Source: Chungangia koreensis (GTDB lineage Bacteria; Bacillota; Bacilli; Bacillales_A; Planococcaceae). From it: DNA of 64,000 bases. Under the pieces are notes generated by a model. It searched no databases and was not told where the DNA came from. It worked only from the letters and a program-made list of their open reading frames with translations. Where the stretch lies: the NCBI RefSeq assembly GCF_042651785.1, contig NZ_JBHSEC010000005.1, positions 124,001-188,000 of the forward strand. The letters run 5' to 3'. The position numbers and the translations under genes are program-made. Below, one piece after another: positions 36,032 through 43,897 of this stretch (within the stretch, counting starts at the first letter, position 1; each line of letters starts with the position of its first letter).

Positions 36032-36260
36032 GCAGTTCTTGCCACGTAGACTCCTGTGGGAATAGCTTGAGCTGAAGACCCCGCATACAACAAGATTTAT
36101 TGAACAAAGGCTAAACCCGCCGCGTCCTGGCTGCTCCACCGCTTCGCTTGTCGCAAAATTGCTGGGGAGCAGATTCCGGTAGCTATTTGGCAACGCCTTT
36201 GTGACCAACCTCCTGTTGGCCCGAAGCCAAGCCCACGGAAAGCGAAGTGGCGGGAACTGC
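36032..36260. repeat. MITE-like repeat (copy B) with terminal inverted repeats
   Basis: GCAGTTCTTGCCAC (36032-36045) and GTGGCGGGAACTGC (36247-36260) are inverted repeats, matching at 12 of 14 bases, and bound a 229-bp unit. Its outer parts (GACTCCTGTGGGA, CCCACGGAAAGCG) resemble the complement of the GC-rich repeat at 35.8 kb. Its inner module (36105-36201) matches the repeat between citZ and icd, with arms CAAAGGC and GCCTTTG. There is no transposase. The rest of the 816-bp gap (35693-36508) holds only the gapB hairpin, its diverged copy and the speD promoter and leader. Confidence 0.75.
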
Positions 36261-36346
36261 TGGTTGTTAATATTCTAATTTTTAAGTGAAATGATGACTC
36301 TGTCAACAGTTAGTACCCGGTATTTAATAAGCCGTGATTTTTTCTC

Positions 36347-36375
36347 TTGCTTTCGTGTATGAAACAACCTATAAT
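36347..36375 (+). promoter_or_regulatory. speD promoter
   Basis: TTGCTT (36347-36352), a 17-bp spacer, and consensus TATAAT (36370-36375). Transcription would start near 36382, giving a leader of about 127 nt. Confidence 0.75.
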
Positions 36376-36437
36376 GTGATTCGTGAACTAAATAGTACAC
36401 ACTGACTGCTTAAAGGGTTAGGACCTCTTTGGACTAA

Positions 36438-36502
36438 CTTTCCCCCGTGGTAGTCGACTTTGATGATTTTGCAATTCACCAAAATTATGTCAAAGGGGGA
36501 AG
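36438..36502 (+). promoter_or_regulatory. speD 5' leader hairpin overlapping the ribosome binding site
   Basis: TTCCCCC (36440-36446) can pair with GGGGGAA (36495-36501), which is the core of the speD Shine-Dalgarno sequence. Between them CTTTGA-TG-ATTTTG pairs with CAAAAT-TATG-TCAAAG, a 12-bp interrupted stem directly abutting the SD. The layout suggests translational control of SAM decarboxylase, perhaps by a small ligand. That function is inference. Confidence 0.55.
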
Positions 36503-36508
36503 CGAACC

Positions 36509-36892
36509 ATGGAAACTATGGGTCGTCACGTAATTGCAGAGCTGTGGGAATGTGATTTTGATAAGTTGAACGACATGAATTATATTGAACAGACATTTGT
36601 CGATGCGGCATTGAAGTCTGGTGCTGAAATTCGTGAAGTTGCTTTTCATAAATTTGCTCCACAAGGTGTCAGTGGTGTCGTGATCATTTCTGAATCACAT
36701 TTGACAATCCACACCTTCCCGGAACATGGCTATGCAAGCATTGATGTGTATACGTGCGGACATCTCGATCCGACAATTGCTGCAAATTATATTGCGGCAG
36801 CACTGGGTGCAAAGACTCGTGAAACGGTTGAAGTTCCGCGCGGCATGGGTCCGGTCAAGGTTGATCCATTAATACCGACTGTAACTGCATAA
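36509..36892 (+). CDS. speD: S-adenosylmethionine decarboxylase proenzyme
   Basis: Makes decarboxylated SAM, the aminopropyl donor for spermidine synthesis. The 127-aa proenzyme self-cleaves before Ser63 in SESHLTIH to form the pyruvoyl cofactor. Catalytic His and Cys are visible in TFPEHGYASIDVYTCG. It is the short bacterial form, close in sequence style to B. subtilis SpeD. The AAAGGGGGA SD lies nine bases before ATG and is embedded in a hairpin. No spermidine synthase gene is in the window. Confidence 0.97.
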   Translation: METMGRHVIAELWECDFDKLNDMNYIEQTFVDAALKSGAEIREVAFHKFAPQGVSGVVIISESHLTIHTFPEHGYASIDVYTCGHLDPTIAANYIAAALGAKTRETVEVPRGMGPVKVDPLIPTVTA

Positions 36893-36901
36893 TGAAATCA
36901 T

Positions 36902-36927
36902 AGCAGAGGATGCCTTCCTCTGCTTTT
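36902..36927 (+). terminator. Terminator after speD
   Basis: GCAGAGGA-TGCC-TTCCTCTGC hairpin followed by five T. Confidence 0.88.
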
Positions 36928-37079
36928 TCAATTTTTGAAGAAGACTATTATTTGAGCAGTTCGAAGTAAAGATGGGACAAATCATTCATTAAATATTCAC
37001 AAATGTTGGATGTTGCCCTACAAAGCAACTCTTTTTGTTATACTATTTACAAGTAAATTGAGAATCAGGAGTTGGCTGT

Positions 37080-37541
37080 ATGAAATGTCCGGCATGCCAT
37101 CATAATGGTACACGGGTTGTAGATTCAAGACCTGTAGATGAAAATAAATCAATCCGAAGGCGGCGCGAATGTGAATCGTGCGCCTATCGTTTTACGACTT
37201 TTGAGAAGGTCGAAGAAATGCCCCTTGTGGTTGTTAAGAAAGACGGTTCCCGTGAGGAATTCAGCAGGGAGAAGGTCCTTCGAGGCTTGATCAGAGCCTG
37301 TGAAAAGCGCCCGGTCTCTTTAGATTCCTTAGATGAGGTAGTCTTTTCTATTGAAAAAGAATTACGGAGAATAGGAAATTCCGAAGTTAAATCGGAAGCT
37401 GTCGGTGAAATGGTCATGGATCGTTTAGCGAAAATTGACGAGGTTGCCTATGTTCGGTTTGCTTCCGTCTATCGCCAATTCAAAGATATTAATGTTTTTA
37501 TTGAAGAACTGAAGGATCTTTTAAAAAAAGGTGAACATTGA
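37080..37541 (+). CDS. nrdR: Transcriptional repressor NrdR
   Basis: ATP/dATP-sensing repressor of ribonucleotide reductase genes. The 153-aa protein starts MKCPAC and has a four-Cys zinc ribbon (CPAC at 3-6, CESC at about 31-34). The ATP-cone domain (about 49-139) begins VVVKKDGSREEFSREKV. The length is standard. RBS is CAGGAG. It is followed closely by dnaB-dnaI, the conserved Bacillales order. Confidence 0.97.
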   Translation: MKCPACHHNGTRVVDSRPVDENKSIRRRRECESCAYRFTTFEKVEEMPLVVVKKDGSREEFSREKVLRGLIRACEKRPVSLDSLDEVVFSIEKELRRIGNSEVKSEAVGEMVMDRLAKIDEVAYVRFASVYRQFKDINVFIEELKDLLKKGEH

Positions 37542-37572
37542 CCATACATAAAAAAGGAAAGGAGGCGGACTT

Positions 37573-38943
37573 GTGATAACCCTATATAAAGAAGTTCAAC
37601 CAGCAGATCCTTTTGTTGTCCGGCTCCCATACCCTTTTTCTGATTATGATCGGCAAATGTTGACTCTTTTCTATCAGCCCTTAGTTGGCGCGCAGGCTAT
37701 GAGTTTATATTTAACACTCTGGGCGGATGCTGAACAGGCTGGAGATAAGGAGTTTACTCATTATTATTTAATGAACTCACTTGATTTGCCGATTGGCAAG
37801 ATTTTCGAAGCCCGAATTTCTCTGGAAGCCATCGGTCTTTTGCAGACATGGAAAAAAGAAGAGGACAACAATCGATCGTTTACATATGAACTATTGGGTC
37901 CGCTCGATGCAAAAACATTTTTTGACGATGCCCTTCTATCCGTCTTTTTATTTAACCGAATAGGGGAACATGCATATAAACGATTAAAGGATCGCTTTTT
38001 AAAGCCCGAGGTTGAGATGGAAGGATATGAAGATATCTCACGTTCTTTTTTAGATGTTTTCCAACCTTCTTCTAGATTGGACCAATTCAAACAAGATCAG
38101 GTCCAATATGCTGAAGCCAAAGTTACAAAGGGAATTCCATTCCAGTATGAATTTGATTTTTCATTGTTGTTTGCAGGTCTTTCAGAGCAAATGATTCCGA
38201 CAAAGGCTTTCAATGCTCGTATAAAGGAAACCGTCAAAAGACTTGCATTCCTCTATTCCTTTACACCTATTGATATGCAAAAAGTAGTCCTGCTGGCTTT
38301 GGACGATAATTTTTCCATATCCGAGGATCTCTTGAAGAAAGCGGCAGCTGACTATTACAAGTTGGCAACTTCTAAGGACATCCCTTATTTGAAAAAATCA
38401 TTTGTCCAAACGCCGGAAATCGGACAACCGATGCAGAAAGAGCAGCTTTCGAAGGAAGAAGAGCTCCTTCAATATTTGGAAACCACACCCCCTGCTCAAG
38501 TGTTGAAAGATATGCAAGGAGGAAAAGAACCGCTCCCTGCAGATGTCTTGTTTGCACAGCAGCTTGTGATGAATCATCAAATGCCTGTTGGCGTGGTGAA
38601 CGTATTACTTCAATACGTCTTATTACGTACTGACATGAAGCTCACAAAGAACTATGCAGAAAAGATTGCTTCCCATTGGATTAGAAAGAATGTTCAAACT
38701 GCAAAAGAAGCGATGACGCTTGCCCGCAAGGAACATTCACAATATTTGCAGTGGAAAAATGATGGGGGTAAGAAGGCGGCACCCGCTAAAAAGGCAGTAC
38801 GTGAGGAAAAGGTGCCTGAATGGTTTTATAAAAAGCAACAGTCGAATGTACAGGAGCCGGTTTCAGGCCAGATCAATGTTGAAGAAGAACGCAAAAAGCT
38901 TTTAGCTGAGCTTGGCGTATTGAAGGATGAGGTGAAGAAATAA
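37573..38943 (+). CDS. dnaB: Replication initiation / membrane attachment protein DnaB
   Basis: Firmicute-specific helicase-loading protein (not the helicase). With DnaD and DnaI it loads DnaC helicase at oriC and at restart sites. The 456-aa protein has the two DnaB/DnaD-type winged-helix and oligomerisation regions. The C-terminal DDBH2-like domain (about 290-395) carries the helical stretch around VVNVLLQYVLLRTDMKL, and a charged tail follows. RBS AAAGGAGG; starts at GTG 37573. Its TAA overlaps the dnaI ATG by one base. Confidence 0.93.
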   Translation: MITLYKEVQPADPFVVRLPYPFSDYDRQMLTLFYQPLVGAQAMSLYLTLWADAEQAGDKEFTHYYLMNSLDLPIGKIFEARISLEAIGLLQTWKKEEDNNRSFTYELLGPLDAKTFFDDALLSVFLFNRIGEHAYKRLKDRFLKPEVEMEGYEDISRSFLDVFQPSSRLDQFKQDQVQYAEAKVTKGIPFQYEFDFSLLFAGLSEQMIPTKAFNARIKETVKRLAFLYSFTPIDMQKVVLLALDDNFSISEDLLKKAAADYYKLATSKDIPYLKKSFVQTPEIGQPMQKEQLSKEEELLQYLETTPPAQVLKDMQGGKEPLPADVLFAQQLVMNHQMPVGVVNVLLQYVLLRTDMKLTKNYAEKIASHWIRKNVQTAKEAMTLARKEHSQYLQWKNDGGKKAAPAKKAVREEKVPEWFYKKQQSNVQEPVSGQINVEEERKKLLAELGVLKDEVKK

Positions 38944-39887
38944 TGGAACCAATCCGTGAAACGTTAAAAAGGGTTATCAAAGCTCCTTCGTTTGCAGAAC
39001 GGTATGAGGCGATGAAAAATGAAATACTGGAAGACCAAGGCGTCCAGCAATTTCTAATGGAACATTCAAACGAAATCAACAAGCAAGTCGTAGATCGTGG
39101 GCTTGGCAAATTATACGAATATACATCCCAATCCCATCAGTGCGAAGGGTGCCCAGGACTCGACCAGTGTGTAAACATGATGAAAGGGTTTGAACCGAAA
39201 CTCGTTTTGAATAGAGGACTAATTGACGTAGATTATATCCGGTGCCCAAGGAAGATTGTAGAAGATGATCGGCGTAAAGTATCTTCTATGATCGATAGTA
39301 TGTATATGTCCAAAGATGTTCTGGATGCCCGGTTGTCAGATGTCGATGTCCAGCATGACAGCAGAGTGTGGGCCCTTCGTGCGGCAAAAGACTTCTTAAA
39401 CGAATATGATCGAACGAACGAGCTCCCTTCTGCCGGATTATACTTGCATGGGGAATTTGGAGTTGGGAAGTCCTATATTTTGGGTGCGCTCGCCAATGAG
39501 TTAGCGGAGCGCCATATTCGGACATTGCTCGTATATGTACCTGAATTTTTGAGAGAAATGAAGCAATCCATCCAGGATTCTACGCTTCAGGAGAAGGTTG
39601 ACTTTGTCAAAAAGGCACCAGTTTTAATGTTGGATGATATCGGAGCGGAATCCATGTCAAGCTGGACACGCGATGAAGTGATTGGTACGATCCTCCATTA
39701 TCGGATGTCTGAAAAACTTCCGACGTTCTTCTCATCTAACTTTACGTTGGAAGAACTGGAACATCATCTTGCTTACACGCAGCGCGGTGAAAAAGAAGTC
39801 GTGAAAGCAGCCAGGATTATGGAAAGGATTCGAACATTGGCGGTTCCGGTCCGATTAAGCGGTAAGAATTGGCGAAACGGACAGTGA
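38943..39887 (+). CDS. dnaI: Helicase loader DnaI (AAA+)
   Basis: AAA+ ATPase that loads the replicative helicase. The 314-aa protein has an N-terminal helicase-interaction domain with a Cys-rich zinc site (CEGCPGLDQC, about 67-76, and a Cys in RCPRK about 101). The AAA+ core has Walker A GEFGVGKSYIL (about 174-184), Walker B VLMLDDIGAE and the sensor region FFSSNFTLEELE. It is translationally coupled to dnaB. The next element downstream is the thrS promoter and T-box. Confidence 0.96.
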   Translation: MEPIRETLKRVIKAPSFAERYEAMKNEILEDQGVQQFLMEHSNEINKQVVDRGLGKLYEYTSQSHQCEGCPGLDQCVNMMKGFEPKLVLNRGLIDVDYIRCPRKIVEDDRRKVSSMIDSMYMSKDVLDARLSDVDVQHDSRVWALRAAKDFLNEYDRTNELPSAGLYLHGEFGVGKSYILGALANELAERHIRTLLVYVPEFLREMKQSIQDSTLQEKVDFVKKAPVLMLDDIGAESMSSWTRDEVIGTILHYRMSEKLPTFFSSNFTLEELEHHLAYTQRGEKEVVKAARIMERIRTLAVPVRLSGKNWRNGQ

Positions 39888-39907
39888 ATTAAATCTTTTT
39901 TAACTAC

Positions 39908-39936
39908 TTGCAATTCTTTTCATTCCGTACTATACT
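39908..39936 (+). promoter_or_regulatory. thrS promoter
   Basis: TTGCAA (39908-39913), a 17-bp spacer and TATACT (39931-39936), placing the start of transcription near 39943, directly before the T-box leader. Confidence 0.75.
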
Positions 39937-39942
39937 GACTGA

Positions 39943-40204
39943 CATACGAATATTGAAATGCTTGGAAGAGGACATGAATCATTTGTACGACTTGCAGAGA
40001 GAGAAGCCTTGGCTGGAAGCTTCTTAGTACGACAATGGATTTACCGCCTCGGAGCAGCAGTGGCGAATTGAGTAGCCACTGACGGTACCGGCCCGTTAGC
40101 CGACGCAAAGCTTCGTCTCTTCAGCATGTTGCTGAATAGAAGGAAGAAGGGTGGAACCACGAACTAAGTCTCGTCCCTTTTCAGGGATGGGGCTTTTTTT
40201 ATTT
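39943..40204 (+). ncRNA. T-box leader of thrS (threonine specifier ACC)
   Basis: tRNA-sensing riboswitch. The T-box core GGGTGGAACCACG is at 40149-40161, followed by a terminator with a 12-bp stem (40166-40195) and a T-run. The stem I apical GGCTGGAAGC loop is near 40011. By the spacing seen in the pheS T-box, the specifier codon is ACC at 40043-40045, matching tRNA-Thr. Uncharged tRNA would favour the antiterminator and thrS expression. The gap of 572 bp before thrS also holds a repeat (see 40221-40425). Confidence 0.92.
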
Positions 40205-40220
40205 GGCTTAAAATCATAGT

Positions 40221-40425
40221 AGCGAAAGGCAGCGACTCCTCGAAAATGCTTCGCATTTTCTTCGTGCGGTGTTTATTCAAGGAAGTTTATTCAATGTCCA
40301 GCGGGAAAAGCAATTTAGGATTTATGAAGGAAGAAAGGCTAAGAATGCCGCGTCCTGCGGCGTCGCCTTTCTGACCAACATCCTGTTGGCCAGCGAAAAG
40401 CGCCTGCCTGAAGCGGCTATGTTAT
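40221..40425. repeat. Composite repeat (copy C) between T-box and thrS
   Basis: The left end AGCGAAAGGCAGCGACTCCT and the right end AGCGAAAAGCGCCTGCCTGA resemble the two ends of the complement of the GC-rich repeat at 35.8 kb. The middle shares AAAGGCTAA, GCCGCGTCCTG and a GACCAAC...GTTGGCC hairpin with copy B at 36.1 kb, but the long central stem-loop is missing. It lies between the transcription terminator of the T-box and the thrS RBS, so it is transcribed as part of the thrS leader. Confidence 0.7.
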
Positions 40426-40459
40426 TAAGACCACTAAGTTGAAAAAGGAGTGCAGAAAA

Positions 40460-42388
40460 ATGGCAGAAGTAATCAAATTGACATTTCCCGATGGGGCTGT
40501 AAAGGAGTTCCCAGCCGGTACAACCACTGAAGATGTCGCTGCTTCCATCAGCCCGGGCCTTAAGAAAAAAGCGCTTGCCGGTAAGTTGGATGACAAGCTT
40601 GTCGATCTTCGCTATCCGCTTCCTCACGATGGGGCGATTGCAATCATTACACCGGAATCTCCGGAAGCTTTAGAAATCCTTCGTCATAGTACTGCCCACT
40701 TATTAGCACAAGCAGTTAAACGACTATTCAAAGACGTTAAATTAGGAATTGGACCAGTAATCGAGAGTGGATTCTACTACGATATCGATTCTCCAGAGCC
40801 GATTACAGCAGATGATTTAGCAGACATCGAAAAAGAAATGAAAAAAATCATCAATGAAAATCTTGAAATCGTTCGTGAAGATGTTTCCCGTGCTGAAGCA
40901 GAGAAACGCTTCAAGGAAATTGGCGATGAATACAAACTTGAGTTACTTGAAGCAATCCCTGAAGACGAACAAGTATCCATCTATACACAAGGTGAATTCT
41001 TTGACCTTTGCCGCGGTGTTCACGTGCCATCCACTGGCAAATTGAAAGAGTTTAAATTGTTAAGTATCGCAGGTGCTTATTGGAGAGGGAACAGCGACAA
41101 TAAGATGCTTCAACGTATTTACGGTACTGCATACTTCAAGAAAGAGGACTTGGCAGAACATCTTCGTCTACTTGAGGAAGCAAAAGAGCGTGATCATCGT
41201 AAAATTGGTAAAGAACTTGATCTGTTCATGAATTCTCAATTGGTTGGTCAAGGCTTGCCGCTTTGGTTACCAAAAGGAGCAACAATTCGCCGTGTTATTG
41301 AGCGTTATATTGTCGATAAAGAACAAAGACTTGGTTACAACCATGTGTATACTCCGGTTTTAGGCAGTGTCGATCTTTATAAGACAAGCGGACACTGGGC
41401 ACATTATCAAGAAGATATGTTCCCTGTTATGGATATGGATAACGAGCAGCTTGTATTACGTCCGATGAACTGTCCTCATCATATGATGATTTTCAAAAAT
41501 GGCATTCATTCTTATCGTGATCTCCCATTGCGGATTGCTGAACTTGGAACGATGCATCGTTACGAAATGTCCGGAGCATTATCCGGTCTTCAACGTGTTC
41601 GTGGAATGACTTTGAACGATGCTCACATTTTTGTCCGTCCCGATCAAATAAAGGAAGAATTCCAACGGGTAGTTCGTCTAATCTTGGAAGTGTATAAGGA
41701 TTTTGACTTGAATGATTATTCCTTCCGCTTGTCTTATCGTGATCCTCAAGATACTGAAAAGTATTTCGATGACGATGAAATGTGGGAACGTGCACAATCC
41801 ATGTTGAAAGAGGCAATGGATGATCTCGGACTTGACTACTTCGAAGCAGAAGGCGAAGCTGCATTCTATGGTCCGAAATTGGATGTTCAAGTTAAGACAG
41901 CACTTGGTAAAGAGGAGACTTTATCCACAGTTCAATTGGACTTCCTTCTTCCAGAACGTTTTGACTTGAATTATATTGGTCAAGACGGAAAACAACACCG
42001 TCCGGTAGTCATTCACCGCGGGGTCGTGTCAACTATGGAACGGTTTGTAGCATTCTTGATCGAAGAATATAAAGGTGCTTTCCCGACTTGGCTTGCTCCA
42101 GTCCAAGTGGAAATCATCCCTGTATCAAACGAAGTGCACTTCGATTATGCGAGCAAGTTACGGGATGAATTAGTAGAAGCAGGCTTCCGTGTCGAAATTG
42201 ACGACCGTGAAGAAAAGCTTGGCTATAAGATCCGTGAAGCGCAAGTGCAGAAGATTCCATACATGCTTGTTCTCGGTGACAAGGAATTGGAATCCGGTGC
42301 TGTCAATGTACGGAAATACGGCGAACAATCAAGTGAAAGTATATCTTCCGATGATTTCTTAAATCGTTTGAAGGATGAAGTGAAATAA
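40460..42388 (+). CDS. thrS: Threonyl-tRNA synthetase
   Basis: Class II synthetase charging tRNA-Thr. The 642-aa protein has the TGS domain (about 1-63), the SAD editing domain with HSTAHLLAQAVKRLF (about 75-90) and its Cys-containing CRGVHVPSTG. The catalytic core carries zinc ligand Cys in RPMNCPHHMMIFK (about 334) and motif 3 GVVSTMERFVAFLIEEY. The anticodon-binding domain is about 540-642. Start 40460 follows AAAAGGAG; the upstream frame to 40439 lacks an RBS. Controlled by the T-box leader. Confidence 0.98.
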   Translation: MAEVIKLTFPDGAVKEFPAGTTTEDVAASISPGLKKKALAGKLDDKLVDLRYPLPHDGAIAIITPESPEALEILRHSTAHLLAQAVKRLFKDVKLGIGPVIESGFYYDIDSPEPITADDLADIEKEMKKIINENLEIVREDVSRAEAEKRFKEIGDEYKLELLEAIPEDEQVSIYTQGEFFDLCRGVHVPSTGKLKEFKLLSIAGAYWRGNSDNKMLQRIYGTAYFKKEDLAEHLRLLEEAKERDHRKIGKELDLFMNSQLVGQGLPLWLPKGATIRRVIERYIVDKEQRLGYNHVYTPVLGSVDLYKTSGHWAHYQEDMFPVMDMDNEQLVLRPMNCPHHMMIFKNGIHSYRDLPLRIAELGTMHRYEMSGALSGLQRVRGMTLNDAHIFVRPDQIKEEFQRVVRLILEVYKDFDLNDYSFRLSYRDPQDTEKYFDDDEMWERAQSMLKEAMDDLGLDYFEAEGEAAFYGPKLDVQVKTALGKEETLSTVQLDFLLPERFDLNYIGQDGKQHRPVVIHRGVVSTMERFVAFLIEEYKGAFPTWLAPVQVEIIPVSNEVHFDYASKLRDELVEAGFRVEIDDREEKLGYKIREAQVQKIPYMLVLGDKELESGAVNVRKYGEQSSESISSDDFLNRLKDEVK

Positions 42389-42402
42389 ACCAAATCTTTC
42401 TG

Positions 42403-42431
42403 TTGACGTTACCAAGGATACATGGTAGTAT
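42403..42431 (+). promoter_or_regulatory. infC-rpmI-rplT promoter
   Basis: TTGACG (42403-42408), a 17-bp spacer and TAGTAT (42426-42431), located 15 bp after the thrS stop. Confidence 0.65.
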
Positions 42432-42437
42432 AAATAA

Positions 42438-42590
42438 GGTTAATGAATACAGTTTGTGGTATAAGCAGGAGCTGCCCGCTTCTCACCTGATTGACGCTTT
42501 AGTTGTTAACAGGTAAGTACACTTTGATTGTACCGTACAGGTTAGTACGTACTCATATGCGGGTGGACAACTTTTGTCCACCCGTTTTTT
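42438..42590 (+). ncRNA. Ribosomal protein L20 leader with terminator
   Basis: The leader upstream of infC-rpmI-rplT is in the place of the Firmicute L20 leader, where excess L20 promotes premature termination. It ends in a very strong hairpin, CGGGTGGACAA-CTT-TTGTCCACCCG (42560-42584), followed by six T. Upstream pairing segments (GTTAGTACGTAC near 42541, GTACCGTACAG near 42531) could form the competing antiterminator. The identification rests on position and terminator; covariation was not tested. Confidence 0.75.
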
Positions 42591-42673
42591 AATGGAATGG
42601 ACCTGGAGGGCACCTCCCTTTACGGGATGTACCCAAATCATGTATTCGAGACACTACTCGGAGGTGGATTACT

Positions 42674-43192
42674 ATTAGCAAAGACATGTATGTAAACGAG
42701 GGCATTCGTGCTCGTGAACTTCGTATTATTGATCAGAACGGTGATCAATTGGGCATTAAAACCCGGAATGAAGCGCTCGAACTTGCAGCTCGTGTAAATT
42801 TGGATCTTGTCCTTGTGGCTCCTCAAGCTAAGCCACCAGTCGCTCGTATCATGGACTATGGGAAATTCAAATTTGAGCAACAAAAGAAAGATCGTGAAGT
42901 CCGAAAGAATCAGAAAATCATCAATGTCAAAGAAGTGCGCTTAAGCCCTTCAATTGATGAACATGATTTCCAGACGAAACTTCGCAACGCGATCAAGTTC
43001 CTTGAAAAAGGGGACAAAGTAAAAGCTTCCATCCGGTTCAAAGGCCGTGCGATTACCCATAAAGAAATCGGACAGCGTGTACTTGACCGCTTTGCACAAG
43101 AGTGCAAAGAAGTAGCGACAGTTGAACAGTCGCCGAAGATGGAAGGACGCAGCATGTTCTTGGTGCTTGCACCAGTGAACGAGAAAAAGTAA
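42674..43192 (+). CDS. infC: Translation initiation factor IF-3 (AUU start)
   Basis: Binds the 30S subunit and proofreads start codons. The product is 172 aa if translation begins at ATT 42674, which lies nine bases after GGAGG (42660-42664). The first ATG at 42686 is 21 bases away, too far. An AUU start is the known device by which IF-3 represses its own synthesis. The sequence begins (M)SKDMYVNEGIRARELRLI-like, and has the core VAPQAKPPVARIMDYGKF and RFKGRAITHKEIGQ. First gene of infC-rpmI-rplT. Confidence 0.95.
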   Translation: MSKDMYVNEGIRARELRIIDQNGDQLGIKTRNEALELAARVNLDLVLVAPQAKPPVARIMDYGKFKFEQQKKDREVRKNQKIINVKEVRLSPSIDEHDFQTKLRNAIKFLEKGDKVKASIRFKGRAITHKEIGQRVLDRFAQECKEVATVEQSPKMEGRSMFLVLAPVNEKK

Positions 43193-43221
43193 TAGAACCA
43201 ATTGTTTAGGAGGAACACGAT

Positions 43222-43422
43222 ATGCCAAAAATGAAAACTCACCGCGGCTCTGCTAAGCGTTTCAAAAAGACTGGTTCAGGTAAAATCAAACGTTCCAGCG
43301 CATACAGAAGCCACTTATTCGCTAACAAATCGACGAAAGCTAAACGTCATCTTCGTAAAGCTCGTCTTGTTTCTAACGGAGACTACAAACGCATCCGTTC
43401 AATGATCACGTACATGAAGTAA
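43222..43422 (+). CDS. rpmI: Ribosomal protein bL35
   Basis: A 66-aa, strongly basic protein of the large ribosomal subunit, starting MPKMKTHRGSAKRFKKTGSG, the family signature. RBS TAGGAGG lies 8 bases from ATG. The middle gene of the infC operon; length and sequence are standard. Confidence 0.98.
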   Translation: MPKMKTHRGSAKRFKKTGSGKIKRSSAYRSHLFANKSTKAKRHLRKARLVSNGDYKRIRSMITYMK

Positions 43423-43457
43423 TATAGAATCTGAATCATCATCAGGAGGTAATGGAT

Positions 43458-43817
43458 ATGCCACGCGTAAAAGGCGGAACAGTAACGCGCAAGCGTCGTA
43501 AAAGAGTATTAAAATTAGCAAAAGGTTATTACGGTTCAAAACATACATTGTACAAGGTTGCTAACCAACAGGTTATGAAATCCTTGCAATATGCATACCG
43601 TGACCGCCGTCAAAAGAAACGTGATTTCCGTAAACTATGGATCACTCGTATCAATGCGGCTGCACGTATGAACGGTCTTTCTTACAGCCGTTTGATGCAC
43701 GGTCTTAAATTGGCTGGTATCGAAGTTAACCGTAAAATGTTGGCTGAACTTGCTGTATCTGACGAAAAAGCATTCGCTCAATTGGCTGAAACAGCTAAAA
43801 AGTCTTACAACAACTAA
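43458..43817 (+). CDS. rplT: Ribosomal protein bL20
   Basis: A 119-aa basic protein required for early 50S assembly, and the expected autoregulator that binds the operon leader. It starts MPRVKGGTVTRKRRKR. Start 43458 has GGAGG eight bases upstream; the ATG at 43452 is only two bases from the SD and is not used. Followed by a long terminator hairpin. Confidence 0.98.
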   Translation: MPRVKGGTVTRKRRKRVLKLAKGYYGSKHTLYKVANQQVMKSLQYAYRDRRQKKRDFRKLWITRINAAARMNGLSYSRLMHGLKLAGIEVNRKMLAELAVSDEKAFAQLAETAKKSYNN

Positions 43818-43826
43818 GAAAACAAC

Positions 43827-43868
43827 AAGCTGTCCCTAAGTCATGAACATGACAGGGACAGCTTTTTT
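43827..43868 (+). terminator. Terminator after rplT
   Basis: AAGCTGTCCC / GGGACAGCTT arms enclose a GTCATG-AA-CATGAC inner hairpin, followed by T-run. Confidence 0.85.
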
Positions 43869-43897
43869 CATATACATAGATTTAGAGGAGGATTTGA

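Noticed and set aside
35612..36306. Minus-strand ORFs of 60-105 codons in the gapB-speD gap
   Set aside because: They run through GC-rich repeats, have no RBS or recognisable domain, and their length is explained by low stop-codon density in the repeats.
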